Of a stretch of 58,208 nucleotides of DNA, positions 1 through 8,436 are shown in pieces. The position numbers were made by a program, and so were the translations under genes. The stretch comes from Gemmatimonadota bacterium (lineage in GTDB: Bacteria > Gemmatimonadota > Gemmatimonadetes > Longimicrobiales > Gaopeijiaceae). How positions within the stretch are numbered: position 1 is the first letter of the stretch; each line of letters starts with the position of its first letter. The stretch lies in the NCBI GenBank assembly GCA_022823145.1, contig JAJDXS010000012.1, forward strand, positions 1 through 58,208, given 5' to 3'. The notes under the pieces were generated by a model. The model had not been told where the DNA came from. It saw only the letters and a program-made list of their open reading frames with translations, and made no database searches.

Positions 1-81
1 GCCAAGCAGTACGGCAAGCCCGCCAAGGACGTCTGGCTCTGCCCGCTCGCCAAGCACTGGAGGTGCATCCTCAACCGCTAG
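1..81 (+). CDS. C-terminal end of an unidentified protein (partial)
   Basis: The first 26 codons of the window read open in frame 1 up to a TAG stop at 79-81. Every one of these codons ends in G or C, which is the codon signature of the clear genes in this window, so I take this as the tail of a real gene that begins before the window. The fragment is rich in Lys, Trp and Cys (it contains WLCPLAKHW). I do not recognise the family and assign no function. Confidence 0.5.
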   Translation, partial: AKQYGKPAKDVWLCPLAKHWRCILNR

Positions 82-224
82 GCCTGGCCCTCCACGATCC
101 GCTTCAGGGGGACGCTCACCACGGCCTGACCGAACAGTTACCGTCCGGGAGCGTTCGAGAGCGTCGATCTACATCCCGTTCAGTAAACACGAACTGATAA
201 GGGAACAGAGATCATGAGAGCGGG

Positions 225-255
225 TGTAACTATATGAATAACAACATGTTATAAT
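225..255 (+). promoter_or_regulatory. Putative promoter before comEA-pilT-pilC
   Basis: An AT-rich island in otherwise GC-rich DNA holds a perfect -10 hexamer TATAAT at 250-255. The best upstream match is a weak -35 (TGTAAC, 225-230) with a long 19-nt spacer. The palindrome AACATGTT (243-250) touches the -10 and could be an operator. The rest of the 82-363 gap shows no convincing gene apart from a short GC3-rich minus-strand frame at 80-139. Confidence 0.4.
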
Positions 256-363
256 TTGTTTTCCCATCGAGCCATGGATGCGCCCACGCCGCCGATGCAG
301 TGTGTTGGGCGGCATCGCACGGATGCGCCTGCCGCAGTGGACACCGGAGCAGGGGGCCGAACC

Positions 364-1041
364 GTGACGGAAAGAGAACGAAAGAGCATGACGCGGGCGG
401 GCATGTTGCTGGCAGGGGCGGCGCTCGTCCGCTTCATCGTGGCGCCGGCACCCGCCGAGAGCCCGTTGGAGGGACGCGAATCGATCGCCGACAGCCTGCT
501 GGTTGCGGGTGATTCGGCGCTCGAGGAAAAGGCGCGGAGGAGTCGTCCCTTCGAGCCGGGGGAGACGATCGACCCGAACGTCGCCGGGGATGTGGAGCTG
601 GACCGGCTGCCCGGTGTGGGCGCGGCCAGGGCGCTGCGGATCGTGCAGGAGAGGGAAGAGCACGGCCCCTTCACCAGCGTGGAGGACCTGGCGCGGGTCC
701 CGGGGATCGGTCCCGCATCGGTCGAGCGCCTCAGACCGCTTCTCCGGGTCGACCGACCGGGGGGCGGGGTGCCGATCGGGACATCGGTTCCCGCCCATGC
801 CGCAAATCGGGGTCCCACCCCTCGCGACGGCGCGCGGTCCGGCGGGCTGATCGACCTCAACCGGGCTACGGTGTCCCAGCTTCGTGAACTCCCCGGGGTC
901 GGTCCCGTGACCGCCGATCGCATTGTCGCCTACAGGCGCGAGCACGGGGGTTTTCGGACGGCCGCGGAGCTTATGGAGGTCTCGGGGATCGGGCCCAGGA
1001 CGCTTGAGCGGATCGCCCCGATGATCAAGGTGAACCAGTGA
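364..1041 (+). CDS. comEA: ComEA-like helix-hairpin-helix protein with two HhH modules
   Basis: This is a predicted exported DNA-binding protein of the ComEA type, which binds incoming double-stranded DNA during natural transformation. I chose the GTG at 364 (225 aa) because AGGGGG lies 7 nt upstream; ATG 388 is the alternative. A hydrophobic signal or anchor segment spans about residues 11-31. Two HhH modules follow at about 68-128 (LPGVG 82-86, VPGIG 112-116) and 160-223 (LPGVG 176-180, VSGIG 206-210). Typical ComEA has one module, so this is a tandem form. The stop overlaps the pilT start (GTGA), which links DNA binding to pilus retraction. The family call is firm; the role in DNA uptake is inferred. 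Confidence 0.8.
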   Translation: MTERERKSMTRAGMLLAGAALVRFIVAPAPAESPLEGRESIADSLLVAGDSALEEKARRSRPFEPGETIDPNVAGDVELDRLPGVGAARALRIVQEREEHGPFTSVEDLARVPGIGPASVERLRPLLRVDRPGGGVPIGTSVPAHAANRGPTPRDGARSGGLIDLNRATVSQLRELPGVGPVTADRIVAYRREHGGFRTAAELMEVSGIGPRTLERIAPMIKVNQ

Positions 1042-2210
1042 GCGCCGCGGCGTCGCCGGGACGGAAGCCATCGCCGACGATGCACGGCGGCCTGGAGCGG
1101 CTCCTGCATGAGATGGTCCGCACGGGGGCCTCCGATCTTCACCTGACGGTCGGGCTTGCGCCCCGGCTGCGCATCGACGGATCGCTGACAGACGTGGAAG
1201 GCTGGAACGTCCTTGAGGCGGAGGACACGCGCCGACTCGCCGTTGCGGTGCTCACCGAGAGTCAGAAGGACAGGTTCCGGGCCGAGGACGAACTCGATTT
1301 CTCCTTCGATCTGCCGCAACTGGCGCGCTTCCGGGGGAACTGTTTCCGGCAGCGGGGCCACGTGGCGATGTCGATCCGGCATATCCCGCATCGGACGACA
1401 TCGCTGGAGGATCTGGGACTGCCCCCCATCCTGAACCGTCTCGCCGGGCTCACCCGCGGGCTGGTGCTCGTCACGGGGCCCACCGGCTCGGGCAAGTCCA
1501 CGACACTTGCGGCGATTGTGGATCACATCAACCGGAGGCGAAGCGGGCACATCATGACCATTGAGGACCCGGTCGAGTTCCTGCATCCCCATCGGTCCTG
1601 CATCGTGAACCAGCGTGAGGTCGGCACCGACACCCGCAGCTTCGCAGTCGCGCTCAGACAGGCGCTCCGGCAGGATCCGAACGTGATCCTCATCGGTGAA
1701 ATGCGTGACACCGAGACGATGGGCGCCGCACTGACGATTGCCGAGACCGGGCACCTCGTGCTTTCCACCTTGCACACCAGTTCGGCTTCGGACTCGGTGA
1801 ACCGCGTAATCGACGCCTTTCCGCCGGAGCAGCAGAGACAGGTGCGAACCCAGCTGGCCTCCGTCCTCCAGGGCGTGGTGACGCAATTGCTGCTTCCGCG
1901 TACGGGCGGGCGCGGGCGTGTGGTTGCAGCCGAGACGATGGTGTGCACCCCTGCGATCCGCGCGGTGATTCGCGACGAGAAGGTGCACCAGATCGCATCT
2001 CTGATGCAGGCCGGCAGGCGATATGGCATGCAGACGATGAACGGTGCGCTTGCAGCACTCTATCTGAACGGCGATGTCACCCTCGAGGCGGCCCTCCGGG
2101 CGAGTGGCGATCCGTCCGAACTCCTGCGCTCGGTGGGTGAGCCGCTGCCGGACGGCGTCGGTCCGTTCTCGGCAGGCTTCGACGCGGTGGACCGGGGGCG
2201 CGGACCATGA
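1038..2210 (+). CDS. pilT: Type IV pilus retraction ATPase PilT
   Basis: This is a cytoplasmic hexameric secretion ATPase that drives pilus disassembly. The 390-aa protein has Walker A GPTGSGKST (147-155), a Walker B region VILIGEMRD (216-224) and a His box STLHTSSASDSVNRV. A PilT-type C-terminal block follows (AIRAVIRDEKVHQI, then GMQTMNGAL). These features fit PilT or PilU better than the extension ATPase PilB, as does the absence of the N-terminal PilB domain and the tetracysteine. The GTG start overlaps the comEA stop and the stop overlaps pilC by 4 nt, so the three are translationally coupled. No pilB occurs in the window. Confidence 0.93.
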   Translation: MSAAASPGRKPSPTMHGGLERLLHEMVRTGASDLHLTVGLAPRLRIDGSLTDVEGWNVLEAEDTRRLAVAVLTESQKDRFRAEDELDFSFDLPQLARFRGNCFRQRGHVAMSIRHIPHRTTSLEDLGLPPILNRLAGLTRGLVLVTGPTGSGKSTTLAAIVDHINRRRSGHIMTIEDPVEFLHPHRSCIVNQREVGTDTRSFAVALRQALRQDPNVILIGEMRDTETMGAALTIAETGHLVLSTLHTSSASDSVNRVIDAFPPEQQRQVRTQLASVLQGVVTQLLLPRTGGRGRVVAAETMVCTPAIRAVIRDEKVHQIASLMQAGRRYGMQTMNGALAALYLNGDVTLEAALRASGDPSELLRSVGEPLPDGVGPFSAGFDAVDRGRGP

Positions 2211-3247
2211 CCGGGGTTCCGGCGCGCGAGGTGACGGTCTTCACACGGCTCTTCTCCACAATGATCGGTGCAGGGCTTCCCATCGTGCCGAGTCTGAACA
2301 TTCTGGCGCGGCAGACGAAGAACAGGGCGTTCCGGAAGGTCATCCAGGAACTGGTATACGACGTGCAATCGGGAGACACCCTGGCGGGTGCGATGCGCCG
2401 CCATCCGCGTGTATTCTCCGAACTGAGCGTCAACATGGTCGCTGCGGGCGAAGCGGCCGGCGCACTGGATACCATACTGCAGCGACTCTCGGACTTCCTC
2501 GAGAAGACCCACTCGCTGGCCAGGAAAGTCCGTACAGCATTGATCTATCCGGCGATGATCATCGCGGTGACGATTCCGGCGGTTGCGATCCTGCTCATCT
2601 TCGTGATACCCACCTTCGAGACGATGTTCGCTTCAGCGGGAGTGCCGCTCCCGCTCCCGACCCGCGTGGTGATTGGCGCCTCCGCGGTGTTGCAGAACTA
2701 CTGGTGGGTGACCGTGCTCTTCGTTCTCGCGGCGTTCGCAGCGGCCGTGCGAGTCCGCGGTACCGACAGGGGGCGTCTGCTGACGGACCGTGTCGCCCTG
2801 GGGATCCCCATCCTGGGAGATCTGTTGCGGAAAGCCGCCGTCGCCCGGTTCACGAGGACCCTGGGGACGCTGGTGGCGTCGGGGGTGTCGATCCTGGAGG
2901 GCCTGGAGGTTACCGCCAATACCGCCGGGAACCGCGTGATTCGCGACGCCGTGATGAAGTCGCGGGCATCGATCGCCGGGGGCGCCACCATCGCGGGCCC
3001 ACTGGAGGAGTCCGGCGCTTTCACCCCCATGGTGGTGCGAATGGTCGAGGTCGGCGAGCAGACCGGGGGTCTTGACGACATGTTGACCCGGGTCGCGGAC
3101 TTCTACGACCAGGAGGTGGACGCCGCCCTCGAGGTTCTGGTGGCGGCGGTCGAGCCGGTCATGATCGTGGTGCTCGGTGTCGTCGTGGGCGGGATCATCG
3201 TGGCGATGTACCTGCCGATCTTCGACATGATGAAGCTGGTCGGATGA
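2207..3247 (+). CDS. pilC: Type IV pilus inner-membrane platform protein PilC (GspF family)
   Basis: PilC is the polytopic inner-membrane platform that couples the pilus ATPases to pilin insertion and removal. The 346-aa protein carries two T2SSF repeats, about residues 8-130 and 215-335, and has three hydrophobic segments near 110-135, 150-180 and 310-335. It starts directly in the first T2SSF domain. Most PilC proteins are about 400 aa with an extra N-terminal stretch of about 60 residues, so this is a short version. The ATG lies in an ATGA overlap with pilT. Confidence 0.92.
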   Translation: MTGVPAREVTVFTRLFSTMIGAGLPIVPSLNILARQTKNRAFRKVIQELVYDVQSGDTLAGAMRRHPRVFSELSVNMVAAGEAAGALDTILQRLSDFLEKTHSLARKVRTALIYPAMIIAVTIPAVAILLIFVIPTFETMFASAGVPLPLPTRVVIGASAVLQNYWWVTVLFVLAAFAAAVRVRGTDRGRLLTDRVALGIPILGDLLRKAAVARFTRTLGTLVASGVSILEGLEVTANTAGNRVIRDAVMKSRASIAGGATIAGPLEESGAFTPMVVRMVEVGEQTGGLDDMLTRVADFYDQEVDAALEVLVAAVEPVMIVVLGVVVGGIIVAMYLPIFDMMKLVG

Positions 3248-3316
3248 GGCGGCGGAGGCGGCTGGGTGGCTGCAACCGGATTGGCTCCGACGGCTTCACG
3301 GCTCCAGATTCCACTC

Positions 3317-3592
3317 ATGTCGCGAGCATTCGTAAGGGAAGACCAGGAGGATCGACCCCCGGACTACCGGCTGCCCGATCCCGGGTCCGGTTACTATGAC
3401 GAGGCGTGTGCCTGGGCGCTGATCACCGGCGCCGACGAGGGGGACACGCGCAGTGCGGAGTTCGCGACGGGGTGCCGATGGGGCGAACCGCGGCTGGTTC
3501 CTCACATTCGCGCGATCCTGGAGACGGCCGAGGCCCGGGACCAGACGCGGGTGGCCCAGCTGTGTCGGCGCTTCCTGCGCGCTACGGGGTGA
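3317..3592 (+). CDS. Small conserved-looking hypothetical protein
   Basis: This is a 91-aa soluble, charged protein with no signal peptide or membrane segment. I chose the ATG at 3317. An in-frame GTG at 3266 would add 17 low-complexity residues. Nothing resembling a strong ribosome binding site precedes either start. The sequence shows a proline- and acid-rich head, a middle part with TGCRWGEPRL and an alpha-helical, Arg/Glu-rich tail. I do not know a named family. It lies 70 nt after pilC and may be the last gene of that operon. Confidence 0.6.
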   Translation: MSRAFVREDQEDRPPDYRLPDPGSGYYDEACAWALITGADEGDTRSAEFATGCRWGEPRLVPHIRAILETAEARDQTRVAQLCRRFLRATG

Positions 3593-3732
3593 CGTTGGGC
3601 GAGCGGCGCTCCCCGTTACCAGCCACGGGCTCAGGTTGTTTTCAACCGTACCAGTGCCGTAGTTTGCCCGGCGCCGACACGTTCGCCGTGCTGGGCAGCG
3701 GCCGCAAGTAACCCTCAAGGAGCCCGTTCGCC

Positions 3733-5427
3733 ATGGATTTCATCCAGCGAATCACCGATTTCCTGACCACATACGTCGTCGAGATCGGCATCCCGGTCGG
3801 AGGCGAGAACGTCCCTCTCATGGTGATCATCCTGCTCGGGATCGGGATGTACCTCACCCTTCGCCTGGGGGTTCTGCAGGTCCGCCGCCTGGGCCACGGG
3901 ATCGCGGTGGCTTCCGGGAAATACGACGACCCGGACGACGAGGGCGACGTCACCCACTTCCAGGCGCTCACGACGGCGCTGTCGGCGACGGTCGGGATCG
4001 GCAACATCGCGGGTGTGGCGCTGGCGATCCACTGGGGCGGACCCGGAGCGCTCTTCTGGATGTGGGTCACGGCGGCGCTGGGGATGGCGACCAAGTACTC
4101 CGAGGTCACGCTGGCGCAGAAGTACCGGGTCCACGAGGACGAGGGAGAGTGGGCGGGCACCGTTTCCGGCGGGCCCATGTACTACATCGAACGGGGACTG
4201 GGGCCGAACTGGAAGTGGATGGCGATCTTCTTCGCCGTCCTCCTCGGCATTACGGCCTTCCTGACCGGCAACGGGGTTCAGGCGAACACGGTCGCCGACA
4301 ACCTGGAGACGCAGTTCAACATCCCGACCTGGGTCAGCGGACTCGTGACGTCGGGGATTGTTGCAGCCGTCATCCTGGGCGGGATCTCTCGGATCGGGCG
4401 GGTGACCTCGGTGCTGGCGCCGGTGATGGCGGTCGTCTACGTCGTGGGCGCGCTGATCGTGATCATCATGAACATCGGCGAAGTCGCGCCGACATTCGCG
4501 CTGATCTTCCGCGAAGCCTTCAACCCGACCGCCGGAGTGGCGGGGACGGGGGTGGGTGCGTTCCTGGTGACGTTGATGTACGGGGTCCGGCGGGGGCTCT
4601 TCTCCAACGAGGCGGGGCAGGGCTCTGCGCCGATCGCCCACTCGGCGGCCAAGACCGAGGAGCCGGTTTCGGAGGGGGTCGTGGCGCTGCTGGAGCCCTT
4701 CATCGACACGATCATCATCTGCACCATGACCGGACTGCTGATCATCATGACCGGCGTCTGGCACGACCGCTTCGAGACCGAGATCACGCTGAGCGGCGGT
4801 GACCTCTCCTACCGGGCGGTGCAGGTGGACGGCGGCTACGTCGACATGAACCCGGACGCACCGATCCGGATCGACGGCGGTGAGCACGCGGCCACCGGGC
4901 CCGATGACCCGCAGATCTCGTGGCACGAGGTTCCCGTGCCGGTGCTCTACGTGGACGAGGCGCTGACGCAGCCGTTCAGCGGCGTGATCGATCCCGCATC
5001 CGGCACCGCCACCGGCGACGACGGCCAGACCTACACCTCGCTTCACGGCATGGCGGTGGAGAGCGGGGCGCCCCTCACCATGGCCGCCTTCCGCCGCGGG
5101 CTGGCGCCGCTCGGCGACTGGGGACACTACATCGTGGTGCTTTCGGTCCTGCTCTTCGGGATCTCGACGGCGATCGCGTGGAGCTACTACGGCGACCGCT
5201 GCGCCAACTACCTCTTCGGCGCGCGCGCGCTGATCCCGTACAAGGTCGTCTTCGTGATGATGCACTTCGTCGGCGCGGTTCTGCCGCTCAGCGTGATCTG
5301 GGCCATCGGCGACGTGTTCCTCGCGATCGTGATCTGGCCCAACCTGATCGCGCTGGGGCTGCTGGCGCCCAAGGTGGTCGAGATGACGCGCGACTACTTC
5401 GGCAGGAGGCCCTGGGAAAAAGGGTAG
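3733..5427 (+). CDS. Alanine/glycine:cation symporter (AGCS family) with a large extracytoplasmic insert
   Basis: This is an inner-membrane sodium- or proton-coupled importer of alanine or glycine. The 564-aa product has the AGCS hallmarks GNIAGVALAIHWGGPGALFW and SNEAGQGSAPIAHSAA, and about 10 hydrophobic segments. ATG 3733 is preceded by AAGGAG. Family members are usually 450-490 aa. The surplus is one polar, acidic block at about residues 345-445 (rich in Asp, Gly, Thr, Pro) between two late membrane segments, followed by the normal C-terminal part (GDWGHYIVVLSVLLFGISTAI). The substrate cannot be read from sequence alone. The 140-nt gap before it (3593-3732) holds nothing recognisable. Confidence 0.9.
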   Translation: MDFIQRITDFLTTYVVEIGIPVGGENVPLMVIILLGIGMYLTLRLGVLQVRRLGHGIAVASGKYDDPDDEGDVTHFQALTTALSATVGIGNIAGVALAIHWGGPGALFWMWVTAALGMATKYSEVTLAQKYRVHEDEGEWAGTVSGGPMYYIERGLGPNWKWMAIFFAVLLGITAFLTGNGVQANTVADNLETQFNIPTWVSGLVTSGIVAAVILGGISRIGRVTSVLAPVMAVVYVVGALIVIIMNIGEVAPTFALIFREAFNPTAGVAGTGVGAFLVTLMYGVRRGLFSNEAGQGSAPIAHSAAKTEEPVSEGVVALLEPFIDTIIICTMTGLLIIMTGVWHDRFETEITLSGGDLSYRAVQVDGGYVDMNPDAPIRIDGGEHAATGPDDPQISWHEVPVPVLYVDEALTQPFSGVIDPASGTATGDDGQTYTSLHGMAVESGAPLTMAAFRRGLAPLGDWGHYIVVLSVLLFGISTAIAWSYYGDRCANYLFGARALIPYKVVFVMMHFVGAVLPLSVIWAIGDVFLAIVIWPNLIALGLLAPKVVEMTRDYFGRRPWEKG

Positions 5428-5451
5428 GGGACTCGGTCGGGGGCGCGTCCG

Positions 5452-6699
5452 TCAGCGCCTGCTGGAACCGGGACGGTCGCGGGGCGTGGCTTCTTTGCGG
5501 TCGCCCAGCACCCGTGCGGGCCGAAGTGCCTCGCGGCCGTAACGGTCGTGGATGCGGTCCACGGCGCGCGCAATGGTGCGGTCGCGCTCGCTCTCCAGCG
5601 CAGCCTCGCCGCCGAAGAAGTCCAGCTGCTCCGCGGGCGCCTGGCGGACCAGATTGGAGGCGCCCACGCCAAGGAGCCGGACAGGCGTCTTTCTGCGGTG
5701 GCGAAGATCGTGGAGCAGGGCCGCCGCGACCGTGAAGATCGCCCGGTCGGTCTCCAACCCCGCCGTCTGTGTGCTTCCGGCCTGCCTGGTGGTGAAGTCG
5801 TGGTCCCGGATCTTGACGGTGACGGTACGCGCCCGCAGGTCCTTCGCCCGGAGTTGGCCGCCTACCCTGCAGCTCAGCTCCAGGAGACGCCGCTCCAGCT
5901 CGTGGTCGTCATCGACATCGGCGAAGAAGGTGCGTTCGGAGCTGATCGACTTGCGCCGATCACGGGCGTCCACCTCGCTGGCGTCGATGCCGCGCACCCG
6001 CTCCCACAGCCAGGCACCGCGGGCGGGCCCGAACCATCGGGAGAGCCAGGCGCGCTCCACACGAGCCACGTCGGCACAGGTCGATAGCCCCTTCCCGACG
6101 AGCTGTTTCAGGAAGGCGGGCCCGATTCCCGGCAGTTCCTCCAGCCGGAATCGAGCCATGAAGGCCGCTTCGTCGCCCAGTGGCACCACATGCACGCCGT
6201 TGGGTTTGGCCAGGCGGGTCGCCACCTTGGCCACGACGCGCTGCGTGCCGCCGCCCAGGGAGACGGCCACCTCGGTTCGCTCCCGCACCACGCGCCGAAT
6301 GCGGTCGGCGGTCGCGGCAAAGTCCTCGCCCCTCAGCATTCGCTCGGTGCCGGTGAGGTCCAGGTAGAATTCGTCGATCGAGGCAGCCTGCACGACGGGT
6401 GACAGCTCCTTCAACACGGCCTTCACGGCACGGCTCCGTTCCACCACGGCGCCCCGCGGAACCGGGACCACCAGTGCCTCGGGACACAGCTTGAGGGCCT
6501 GCGCCGTCGGCATCCCCGACCGGACGCCGTACTCGCGCACCGCGTAGGACGCCGAGGTGATGACGCCCCTGCCGCTCCTGCCCCCCACCAGCAGAAGGGG
6601 GTGCTTGCCGGCACCGCCGGGATCCTCCAGTCGCGCCACCTGCACGAAGAAGCTGTCGCAGTCGACGAGGAGAATCCTCCTGGCACCTTGCGAGGGCAT
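5452..6699 (-). CDS. dinB: DNA polymerase IV (Y-family translesion polymerase)
   Basis: This is an error-prone polymerase that extends past damaged bases. The 415-aa protein has the Y-family catalytic carboxylates Asp13 (LVDCDSFF) and Asp109-Glu110 (SIDEFYLD). The thumb HhH block [15 protein letters not shown] follows, then the little-finger domain. A likely sliding-clamp motif, QLDFF, lies in the C-terminal tail. I start at ATG 6699. A TTG five codons upstream (6714) with GGGAG before it is also possible. The open frame continues upstream, antisense to the SOD gene, but that part has no DinB similarity. The gene is divergent from the SOD gene with an 81-nt shared gap. Confidence 0.92.
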   Translation of the reverse strand: MPSQGARRILLVDCDSFFVQVARLEDPGGAGKHPLLLVGGRSGRGVITSASYAVREYGVRSGMPTAQALKLCPEALVVPVPRGAVVERSRAVKAVLKELSPVVQAASIDEFYLDLTGTERMLRGEDFAATADRIRRVVRERTEVAVSLGGGTQRVVAKVATRLAKPNGVHVVPLGDEAAFMARFRLEELPGIGPAFLKQLVGKGLSTCADVARVERAWLSRWFGPARGAWLWERVRGIDASEVDARDRRKSISSERTFFADVDDDHELERRLLELSCRVGGQLRAKDLRARTVTVKIRDHDFTTRQAGSTQTAGLETDRAIFTVAAALLHDLRHRRKTPVRLLGVGASNLVRQAPAEQLDFFGGEAALESERDRTIARAVDRIHDRYGREALRPARVLGDRKEATPRDRPGSSRR

Positions 6700-6780
6700 C
6701 CTGTCTTTGGACAACGTTCTATCTCCCGCACGGCGCAAACGGATCGCCCGCAAGGTAACCGCTCTCAGGAGACCGGACAG

Positions 6781-7398
6781 ATGGCCTATCCCTTCGAGCT
6801 CCCCGATCTGGGGTACTCCCATGACGCACTCGAGCCGCACATCGACGCCCGCACGATGGAAATCCACCACGGACGGCATCACGCGGCCTATACCGCCAAC
6901 CTGAACGCGGCCCTCGCTGGACACCCCGATCTGCACGGGGTGTCCGCCGAGGAGCTGGTGGCGGACCTTTCCTCGCTCCCGGCATCGATCCGCACCGCGG
7001 TGCGCAACAACGGTGGCGGCTACGTGAACCACAACCTCTTCTGGCAACTCATGACCCCCGGGGGAGAAGAGGTGCCCGGCGGTGCCGTGGCGGAGGCCAT
7101 CGACGCGTCGTTCGGGAGCTTCGCCGACTTCCGGAAACAGTTCGCGGCGGCGGCGATCGGACGCTTCGGTTCGGGCTGGGCCTGGCTTGTGACGGCCGCC
7201 GGAGGCGCTGTGGAGATCGTCTCGACTCCCAATCAGGACACCCCGCTCATGGAGGGCAGGACACCCATACTGGGGATCGATGTCTGGGAGCACGCATACT
7301 ACCTGAACTATCAGAACCGCCGGCCCGACTACGTCGCGGCCTTCTGGAACGTGGTGAACTGGACGGTCGTGGCGGACAACTACGCCGGGGCTGGCTGA
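6781..7398 (+). CDS. sodA: Superoxide dismutase, Mn type
   Basis: This enzyme converts superoxide to oxygen and hydrogen peroxide. The 205-aa protein has no signal peptide, so it is cytosolic. Metal ligands are His29, His84, Asp167 and His171 (DVWEHAYY). Gly80 in GGGYVNH and Gln152 in NQDTPL match the manganese pattern; iron enzymes usually have a second-shell Gln in the first region instead. Metal use is therefore predicted as Mn or cambialistic. AGGAG lies 9 nt before the ATG. It shares a divergent promoter region with dinB, and a GC-rich hairpin follows at 7419-7447. Confidence 0.95.
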   Translation: MAYPFELPDLGYSHDALEPHIDARTMEIHHGRHHAAYTANLNAALAGHPDLHGVSAEELVADLSSLPASIRTAVRNNGGGYVNHNLFWQLMTPGGEEVPGGAVAEAIDASFGSFADFRKQFAAAAIGRFGSGWAWLVTAAGGAVEIVSTPNQDTPLMEGRTPILGIDVWEHAYYLNYQNRRPDYVAAFWNVVNWTVVADNYAGAG

Positions 7399-7418
7399 CG
7401 GCCGTTCCACCCTGACGG

Positions 7419-7447
7419 GACAGGGCCGCGTGTCCGCCCGCCCTGTC
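7419..7447 (+). terminator. Hairpin after the SOD gene, probable terminator
   Basis: Perfect 8-bp arms GACAGGGC (7419-7426) and GCCCTGTC (7440-7447) enclose a 13-nt loop. The sequence that follows is T-rich for this genome (TGTCCGTTTGGTGGTTT). It lies 20 nt after the SOD stop. Its position also argues against starting the next gene before about 7500. Confidence 0.5.
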
Positions 7448-7531
7448 TGTCCGTTTGGTGGTTTGGCGCTTGGTACATATGTTTACTCTAGCGCGGTGTA
7501 TCCGGCGAGGCGATCGGCAGGAGGTGTGACT

Positions 7532-8386
7532 TTGGGCGTGCAGCCGACGGGATCGAACACGACGCCGAAGGCGGGAGGCGGCACCGGATGGCAGGGCGGG
7601 GGCCCGGGTGCGGGCATTGCCTTCGTGCTGGTCGCAATGTGCTGGCCGGCCCACACGGACGGACAGAGCCTCAGCGGTGGCCGTCGGGTGATGCAGGAGC
7701 AGTTCGCGAAAGGCGAGGAGTACGACTACACGCCCCTGCTGGATGCCGCGCACGTCAAGCGGTTCGTGGAACATGGGCTTCTCGTGCCCCTCCCGGGGAA
7801 CGCCGACTACCGGCTCCACGAGGTGTCCCACCCCTACGCGCGCCCGCAGGTGAAGCTGCTGGTGGAGCGCCTTGCCCGCCAGTACCGAAATGCGTGCGGT
7901 GAGCAGTTGGTGGTGACAAGCCTCACGCGGCCGCTGAACGAACAACCACCCAATTCATCCCGTTACTCCGTGCACCCGCGGGGGATGGCAATCGACCTCC
8001 GCAGGAGCAATTCCCGCGCGTGTCGAAGCTGGTTGGAGGACGTCCTTCTCCATCTGGAGGCCAGTGGTACGCTCGATGTGACTCGCGAGCGCCGCCCGCC
8101 ACACTACCACATCGCGGTCTACACGCACGAGTACGCCGCCTACGTCGATCGGCTGACGGACAACCGGAGCCGGACCGAGAACACTCGCGTCGCGAATGCA
8201 CTCGCACCCGCAAACTCTTCCCGGCCCGACGTGATCCGATACACGGTCCGGTCGGGTGATTCGCTCTGGGAAATCGCCCGCACGTACGGCACCACGGTCG
8301 ACCGCCTGAAGTCGGCGAACAACCTGCGCGGCTCGCGGATATACGCTGGCCAGTTGCTTCAGGTAACCCCGTTGACCTCGCGCTAG
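7532..8386 (+). CDS. Exported LysM protein with an M15-like peptidase fold (DUF5715-like)
   Basis: I start at TTG 7532 because GGAGG lies 7 nt upstream; an in-frame GTG at 7430 falls inside the upstream terminator. The 284-aa protein has a hydrophobic segment at about 26-40, probably a signal peptide. A domain with SVHPRGMAID (His148, Asp155) and PPHYHI (His191, His193) follows; this spacing resembles the zinc site of M15/VanY-type D,D-carboxypeptidases. A single LysM domain at about 235-279 (YTVRSGDSLWEIA) should bind peptidoglycan. I infer a cell-wall hydrolase or binding protein, though the third zinc ligand is not certain. It could be catalytically inactive. Confidence 0.75.
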   Translation: MGVQPTGSNTTPKAGGGTGWQGGGPGAGIAFVLVAMCWPAHTDGQSLSGGRRVMQEQFAKGEEYDYTPLLDAAHVKRFVEHGLLVPLPGNADYRLHEVSHPYARPQVKLLVERLARQYRNACGEQLVVTSLTRPLNEQPPNSSRYSVHPRGMAIDLRRSNSRACRSWLEDVLLHLEASGTLDVTRERRPPHYHIAVYTHEYAAYVDRLTDNRSRTENTRVANALAPANSSRPDVIRYTVRSGDSLWEIARTYGTTVDRLKSANNLRGSRIYAGQLLQVTPLTSR

Positions 8387-8436
8387 CGGCCATCCGTCCG
8401 CGTATCACCAGGGTTCGCAGCGTCCGGTAGACAGCC

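Noticed and set aside
3715..5265. 516-codon frame antisense to the AGCS symporter.
   Set aside because: Its composition is dominated by His, Asp and Arg, typical of antisense shadows in GC-rich DNA. The plus strand encodes an unmistakable transporter.
6700..7410. Upstream extension of the dinB reading frame, antisense to the whole SOD gene.
   Set aside because: SOD on the plus strand has all metal ligands and a ribosome binding site. The antisense extension has no similarity to Y-family polymerases, which begin at about 6699.
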